A stretch of 64,000 nucleotides of DNA, from the NCBI RefSeq assembly GCF_019320115.1, contig NC_089587.1, forward strand, positions 88,864,939 through 88,928,938. Direction: 5' to 3'. Each line of letters opens with the position of its first letter. Positions within the stretch are counted from its first letter, which is position 1. Both the position numbers and the translations under genes were made by a program. Of this stretch, positions 58,760-64,000 are shown one piece after another. The notes under the pieces are model-generated. The model was not told the origin of the DNA, did not search any database, and worked only from the letters and a program-made list of their open reading frames with translations. This DNA is from Miscanthus floridulus. Lineage: Eukaryota; Streptophyta; Magnoliopsida; Poales; Poaceae.

Positions 58760-59176
58760 CACAAATCTCCAATTCGCCCGTGTGGAACGATGGCCTCAAA
58801 GTTAAGGACATGTATTTGAAAGGGTGGATTATGCTTGTTGGCAATGGTAAGGTAACAGACTTCTGATCTGGCACATGCTGTGGATTGAATCCACTTAACT
58901 TAAGGAGCAATTCCCTGCATTATATGAGATTAGCTATTAGTAAAAATAGCTCTGGCTGAAATGGCCAGTAGAAGATGGAATCCTACTTTCAGAAGATACC
59001 AATATCTTTTTTTTTTTTGAAAGGCAGAAGATACCAATATCAGCTTACAAGGCTTGGAAACTAGGTGACCCTTTGCTATCCGCTGAGGATAATAAGCCGA
59101 AATGGTGTTGGGGAAAAAGTGGTTGATTTAGCTAAATCAATGTATAATCATTTATGCAGAATATGGTGTACCAAAC
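58760..59176 (+). pseudogene. LINE reverse transcriptase C-terminal fragment
   Basis: VWNDGLKVKDMYLKGWIMLVG, NGKVTDF, and after frame changes RRWNPTFRRY and KSMYNHLC, are the linker between RT and zf-RVT in plant LINE proteins. It is dead (TGA in place of the Trp after TDF, and frameshifts). A tiny poly(T) insertion at 59007-59024 splits it. The zf-RVT fragment at 55311 lies upstream of it, so the two are not one interrupted copy. Confidence 0.55.
58990..59041 (-). mobile_element. Minimal retroposon insertion: 18 bp between 17-bp target duplications
   Basis: CAGAAGATACCAATATC at 58990-59006 is repeated exactly at 59025-59041. Between them stand twelve T and GAAAGG; on minus this is CCTTTC plus a 12-base poly(A). 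It is best read as a LINE-machinery insertion truncated almost to the tail. Confidence 0.8.
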
Positions 59177-59330
59177 AACAAGAACCACCAATACAAGAAA
59201 TATTTACATTACAATTTGCTTTTAAAGTTGCAGTAAGAACAACCAAAACTTTAGTGATCTCTGGCTTAGGAAGGACGGAGTTGGAATATGAAAGATAGGT
59301 GGAGGTGATAGATGCAGGAGCACACGCACC

Positions 59331-62300
59331 TCAATTACTCTGAGAGTCACCACCACACAAGGGGAGGAACCTCTTCATGGACTTCTTCATTTGGGCCTCT
59401 GTTTCTACGGCAATGTATTTCTCTGGAACTGGAGAGACAAAGTCGAAGTACTCCCCACCTTCCCTGCAACGTCTCTGCAGGTCGGGGCAGGCCTTTATCT
59501 CCAGATTAAGGATGGCAACGGGGACCCGATACCCGATACCCGACGGGTATTTGATCCATTAGGGGACGGGGATGGAATCATATCTTTACCCGCGGGCATC
59601 TAAATGGGCAAGAATCCATACCCGACGGGTATAGCGGGTACAGGAACGTTCCCTGTTTACCCGTCCCCGTTACCCGTTGGGGAACCCGACTATTTGAGCT
59701 ATCATGCGAGTATTAGGCCCAAAGAAGCTCAACATAGATATTTTGGTCCAAATCTGAACAGTCATATATATAATTTGTGTGTTCTAGGAACCCTCGTTCA
59801 ATTTTTCCTCACCATCTCCGCCAGCAGCACAAGCACGTCTGTCTCACGAGCGCTTGTGCCCCTCGCTTCCTCAGTTCGGTCTCTCCGCCACCTTTGCTCG
59901 TCCTCCTCGCAACCTCGCTCCTTCTCCTCGGCATCTCCGAGACTCCGACACTTATACCCGGGTGAAGAAGAAACGTCTCCGATTGCAAAGCTGCGACCCC
60001 AAGTGTCATTGTTTATCGGGTATGCAGTACCCGTCGGGTATCTGTTACCCGACCGATACCCGACGGGTACGGGGATGGGCAAGAATCTATACCCGAGACA
60101 GTTAATGGGGATGGGGACGGGATGAATTCTCCGTAGCGGGGAAGAGAACGTTCCGGCGATACCCGACGGGTATATACCCGTTGCCATCCCTTACTCCAGA
60201 TACCTGAGGCCTGGAAGCCACTAGAGGAGGCCCTGCGGAAATGTATCGATCCCAGGACAAAAACCGATCGTCAATAGCTCAAGAGAAGTGAGGCCATCCA
60301 TCCAATCAGGCAGCGCTTTCAGTTCATCGCAGCCCCATGGCCAGAGATTCCTCAATTTTGGCAGATCTCCATGGTTTGAAGGCAGCGCCACCAAACTTCT
60401 GCACTGACTAATATTCAATTCCCCAAGTGAAGCGGGCAGCTTCGGAATCTCCAGCAAACGATAACAGTCTAATATGTGTAACCTTTTCAACTGGGGCAGA
60501 GGAAGGATTTCCTCGGATGATGAGCCCTTCCCTTCTAGTTTGCTGCAAAAACTAATAACCAGAGATCGAAGGCCAACCAAGCATCCGAACTCCTCCACTG
60601 GCCAGTGCAAAATATTGTGGCAGAACCAGATTTCCAATCGTTCCACGAAGGCCAAGCAATCCCCAAGCCCAAGCTGCAATTTGGATGAGTTGAACACTGA
60701 TATGAAGCCACTGGCATTGAGTACACCTAAACTTCTCAGGGAGTCTAGTGGAGGTCTTTGGCTTTGGTTTACATGATCCTTTACAGGCATCACCATGTCT
60801 ACCAGCATCCCAATGTCCAATTGGACAAGAGATGGACAAGATCCCAAAGCCATGCTTATAGGAACAAGACCTTCTACAGACACACCCTGATAATACAGAG
60901 AAGTGAGAGCAGGGCTTTCCGGAAGAGTTGCAATTTTGTTGCAGTCGATGATGCACAGCTCTTCCAGCTGGGGAAACACCACCAAGCTATTAGGCTCTCC
61001 TGCACTGTTTTCTGCTCATATCTCCCACTCTGACAATGTATCCAACTCCATCGACTTTAACTTTGGAAAAATTGCTAGAGAGGTATTATACCCTGTAGCT
61101 ACCGTGCCAATGTTCTTACATAATGCGGACAACTTATCCATGTGGCGTAAACACAATTTCTCAAGAGAGCACAACAACCACACTAATGGCAGATCCTTAC
61201 ATCTTGGGCAGTTGGAAATATATAGTTCTCTTAAACACTGGAACATTTGTGGGTCTCTCATCCATTGTGAGATGGATAGGCCATTATACCCATGTAGCCC
61301 CAATGTTTTGAGCTCAACATGAGGTGCAAGAGATTCTAGCACTTCTTCCTCATTATTACTGATGACCTTATCGCCCAATGGATTGTATTTTCTGTTAGGG
61401 CCCCAAAACAAAAACAGTTCAGTTAGATTCTTTTCCTCATGGAGATTGGCCTTTGCCCCACTCTTTACCTTACTTAAATTGAACAGTTCCAATCTGTTTC
61501 CAAGCTGTCTCAGGTCTTTGAGCTCCTCAATACCAAAGTCATCTCCAGAGTCCACAATAAATTTTGTAAGTGTCCAGAGGTTGTGTAGCAGACTAAGTTT
61601 TGGAGGCATCTGCTTCAAACTATCACATCCTATTAGATAAATGTGGGTGAGCTTTCTCATATTTTGCATGCTTTCCGGTAAAATCTCTAGTTTGTCACAA
61701 TGATTGAGAATCAATGATCGCAAATTATACAACATACAAACTGAAGTTGGCAGTCTAACAATATCTGACCAAGAAAGATCAAGATGTCTTAAATGTGTTG
61801 TATTTATGAGCTTTGTATGGATTACAGATGGGTTTCCCCAACATAGTGCTCTTAATGATGTTAGTTTTAACTTCTCAAGTGCCTTGAAATCTGATTCACT
61901 AAAAGACAGGTGTACTGACTGAGTTAATAAAGTGCGGATAGGAGATGAGTTTTCCATCAATCTGGTGATTTGTTGTTTTGATTTAGACCATGACAACTGG
62001 ATGTGACGTACATTGTTTATCAACGTTTTCTGCGAAATCAACTCTGCTTCAACAGCACACTCATCTGTCGTTTCTTGTGCTAAGTCATGCATTTTACATC
62101 CAATTTTCTTGTATGCAAACCAAGAAAATCTATCAGATGTCTTGACATTCACATCTTGAATAAATGACCTCCACACCAACTTGTTGAAAACAAATTCACC
62201 TTTCTGTACCAAATCTGTAGTTCCATCTGCATGAATAAAACTGTTTGCTATCCATAGTTGGATTAACTTATCCTTATCCATCTCATAGTCCTTAGGGAAT

Positions 62301-63097
62301 ACTGCACAGAAGGCAAAGCATTGCTTCATTTCAGATGACAAGTGCATGTAGCTCAATTTTAAAATGGACAATACTTCATCTTTGCCAACCCTATCATCCT
62401 CTGAGATGGCCTCCCATTCCTTGATTTGATGTTTGGAACTCATCAAGCCACCCATTGTCTTCAAAGCAAGAGGTAGTCCCTTGCACTTGTTAACAATAAT
62501 TTTACCAATCGTTATCAACTCTGCTTGCTTTTGAACTCCTTTGCTAAACGCTTTCTTTGAGAACAGTTCCCATGAATCATCTTCACTCAAGCATGCTAGT
62601 TCATGGGGTGGAAGGGTGCCCATTATGGAGGCAACTTGTCGGCTTCAACTTGTAACAACTATTACGCTTCCTGGTCTACCAACAGATGAATATAATAGTG
62701 GCTTCAGGTCGTCCTCCCATTTTTGTTGCTCTTCATTCCACACATCGTCAAGAACTAGTAGGAACCTTTTCCGGTCGACAACTTCTAGCAGCTTTCCTCT
62801 CAACAGCTCTATGGTGTCAGGTAAGTCACATCTTTTATTTGTAGCCAGTTCTATGATGGATCTCACAATAGAAATGGCTTCAAAATTATCTGACACACAG
62901 TGCCACATCTTCAATTCAAAGTGGTTCTGAACTTTGCTGTCATTGTACACCATCTTAGCTAGTGTGGTCTTCCCCAAACCTCCCATACCAGTGATGGGGA
63001 GAACCTGCACATCCCTCTAATCTTGCTGGTCGATTAACAGCTGCACCACGACTTCTTTGTCGTTGTCTCTTCCAAAGATGTCCGCAGACTCTTCCAG
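59331..63097 (-). pseudogene. NLR immune receptor (NB-ARC-LRR) pseudogene split by a hAT element
   Basis: NLRs sense pathogen effectors in the cytosol and trigger defence. The NB-ARC domain reads in order P-loop GMGGLGKTT (62989-62963), kinase-2 LLVLDDVW (62761-62738), GLPLA (62479-62465) and MHD in CKMHDLAQ (62092-62084). Leucine-rich repeats follow from about 61900 (LRHLDLSWSDIVRLPTS, NLRSLILNHCDKLEILPES) to about 60240. Beyond a hAT insertion the C-terminus resumes in frame (CPDLQRRCREGGEYFDF) and ends at TGA 59331-59333. Four nonsense codons (TAG 63017, TGA 62645, TGA 61016, TAG 60221) and no frameshift are seen. The N-terminal coiled-coil domain is missing: the frame opens at EESADIFGRDNDKE behind two stops. 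The Trp in kinase-2 marks it as non-TIR type, the only type expected in grasses. Confidence 0.93.
59507..60193. mobile_element. Non-autonomous hAT element, 687 bp, in the NLR gene
   Basis: Terminal inverted repeats TAAGGATGGCAACGGG (left) and, read in reverse, TAAGGGATGGCAACGGG (right). An 8-bp target duplication CTCCAGAT stands at 59499-59506 and 60194-60201, diagnostic for hAT. Five palindromic subterminal motifs ATACCCGWCGGGTAT (59536, 59618, about 60027, 60056, 60159) are likely transposase-binding sites. The middle (59790-59990) is CT-rich and may be captured sequence. It encodes no transposase. Confidence 0.93.
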
Positions 63098-63540
63098 TCA
63101 CTATATTTCCCGAAGTCCCCGTCACTATACTCGTCAACAAGCGCGTGGACAAGCTAATGCTCTTTTCTCACAAATAAAATAAAATAAAATAAAAACATTT
63201 GCTAGTCCATGTGACGTGTGACATACTAGTCCGTTAAAGGGTTTTAAACAGTAGACTAATCTGTCCTTCAAATAGAAAAAATATAGAAAAATATATAACG
63301 AAGTTATTTAATTAGCACTTTTATAGAAAAATAAAAAATAAACTATACACATAAATGGAGCTAGGGAATTTCATGAACACAAATACTCAAATACATGTTT
63401 AAGATTGTAGTATTTAGTTTGGGGACAAGGTGGAATCGAAAAGATCCATGTTAGTTTTCTAGAATGTGGACATCTAGTTTTGTATTTGGTCAGGGACAAG
63501 GATATCTCTGTTATATTTGGTTAGAGAATAAAGGGGATAG
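63098..63540. other. AT-rich region upstream of the NLR remnant
   Basis: Where the NLR coiled-coil exon would be expected there is only AT-rich sequence with poly(A)-like stretches. No promoter signal stands out. Confidence 0.45.
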
Positions 63541-63553
63541 ATTGGATGATGTC

Positions 63554-63586
<33 letters not shown>

Positions 63587-64000
63587 CCCCCCACCGTTTC
63601 CTTTCAATTGTACGGCCCATTTGTCAGTCATTTTATCACACATAGGGCCCACCTCTTGTTTGGCACCCTAAGCCCAGGCAGTGTTGCCCCTGTGAGCTCT
63701 ACCGACCTCACCTCTCCAAGTTCCACCAGTCACTCCCTCCACTCGACACAATATCTTCGCTTGCTATCCCCCATGCTCACCGTCCGTCATAGCCCCCCCC
63801 CCCCCCCCCCCCACACCCCACACACACACACACACACACTTTCGCTCAGGTGTGTCTGCCGCCCATACCAAGCTTCACCCAACGTGACCCTCACCTGCCT
63901 CGCTCGGCAAGTCCGCCTCTACCTAGTGTGTCCCTCACCTACCCCCCCCCCCCCCCCCCCCCGCCATCAATACGTCTACCACCGCTCCTGTGGGCTCTAA
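63541..64000. repeat. Poly-C tracts and CA microsatellite
   Basis: Uninterrupted C runs of about 41 (63555-63595), 20 (63793-63812) and 21 (63942-63962) bases, with a CA repeat at about 63819-63839. The sequence between them is CT-rich. The open frame across it is an artefact of proline codons. Run lengths may not be exact in the assembly. Confidence 0.85.

Noticed and set aside
63464..64000. Proline-rich protein at the right edge
   Set aside because: The frame is created by C homopolymers and CT-rich DNA, not by coding constraint.

Overview
This is repeat-dominated nuclear DNA from a grass (Poaceae), probably panicoid; the assignment to grasses rests on the retrotransposon types and the NLR style and is inference. 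About three quarters of the window is recognisable transposable element. Only one host-type protein gene is clear, a broken NLR at the right end. I saw no rRNA, tRNA or CRISPR.

Layout. 1-15792: a Tat-lineage Ty3/Gypsy element on the minus strand, complete except for about 184 bp of its left LTR, with a 2032-codon gag-pol frame and an extra gene on the opposite strand. 15793-20069: the 3' end of a Del/Tekay-type chromovirus (integrase tail plus LTR) into which the Tat element inserted. 20070-23304: part of a related LTR that the chromovirus appears to have entered. 24803-28990: the 3' end of a Sirevirus-like Ty1/Copia element with an env-like gene. About 29600-40000: a decayed Helitron RepHel gene containing a 4-kb non-coding LTR element (32530-36594) and followed by short P450-like and F-box-like fragments. 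40635-49792: a second Tat-type element whose right LTR is an inverted palindrome. 51659-52705: a solo LTR. 52949-54227: a second Sirevirus-type LTR. 54590-59220: MITE-like elements and LINE fragments. 59331-63097: a minus-strand NLR pseudogene split by a 687-bp hAT element. 63541-64000: poly-C tracts.

How the parts relate. The Tat elements share a plan: gag-PR-RT-RH-INT on minus, and one or two promoter-like plus-strand units between integrase and the 3' LTR. The 4-kb non-coding element has nearly the same primer-binding site as the first Tat element and so may have borrowed its machinery. The Tat gag-pol, the env-like gene and the NLR keep reading frame over kilobases and are broken almost only by TAG/TGA codons explicable by C-to-T or G-to-A change, which points to decay of methylated DNA more than to indels.

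Most unusual: the second Tat element has the same 5-bp target duplication (CCATT) on both sides, yet its right end is an inverted copy of the R-U5 part of its LTR joined at a 7-bp microhomology. That looks like a strand switch during reverse transcription that still integrated.
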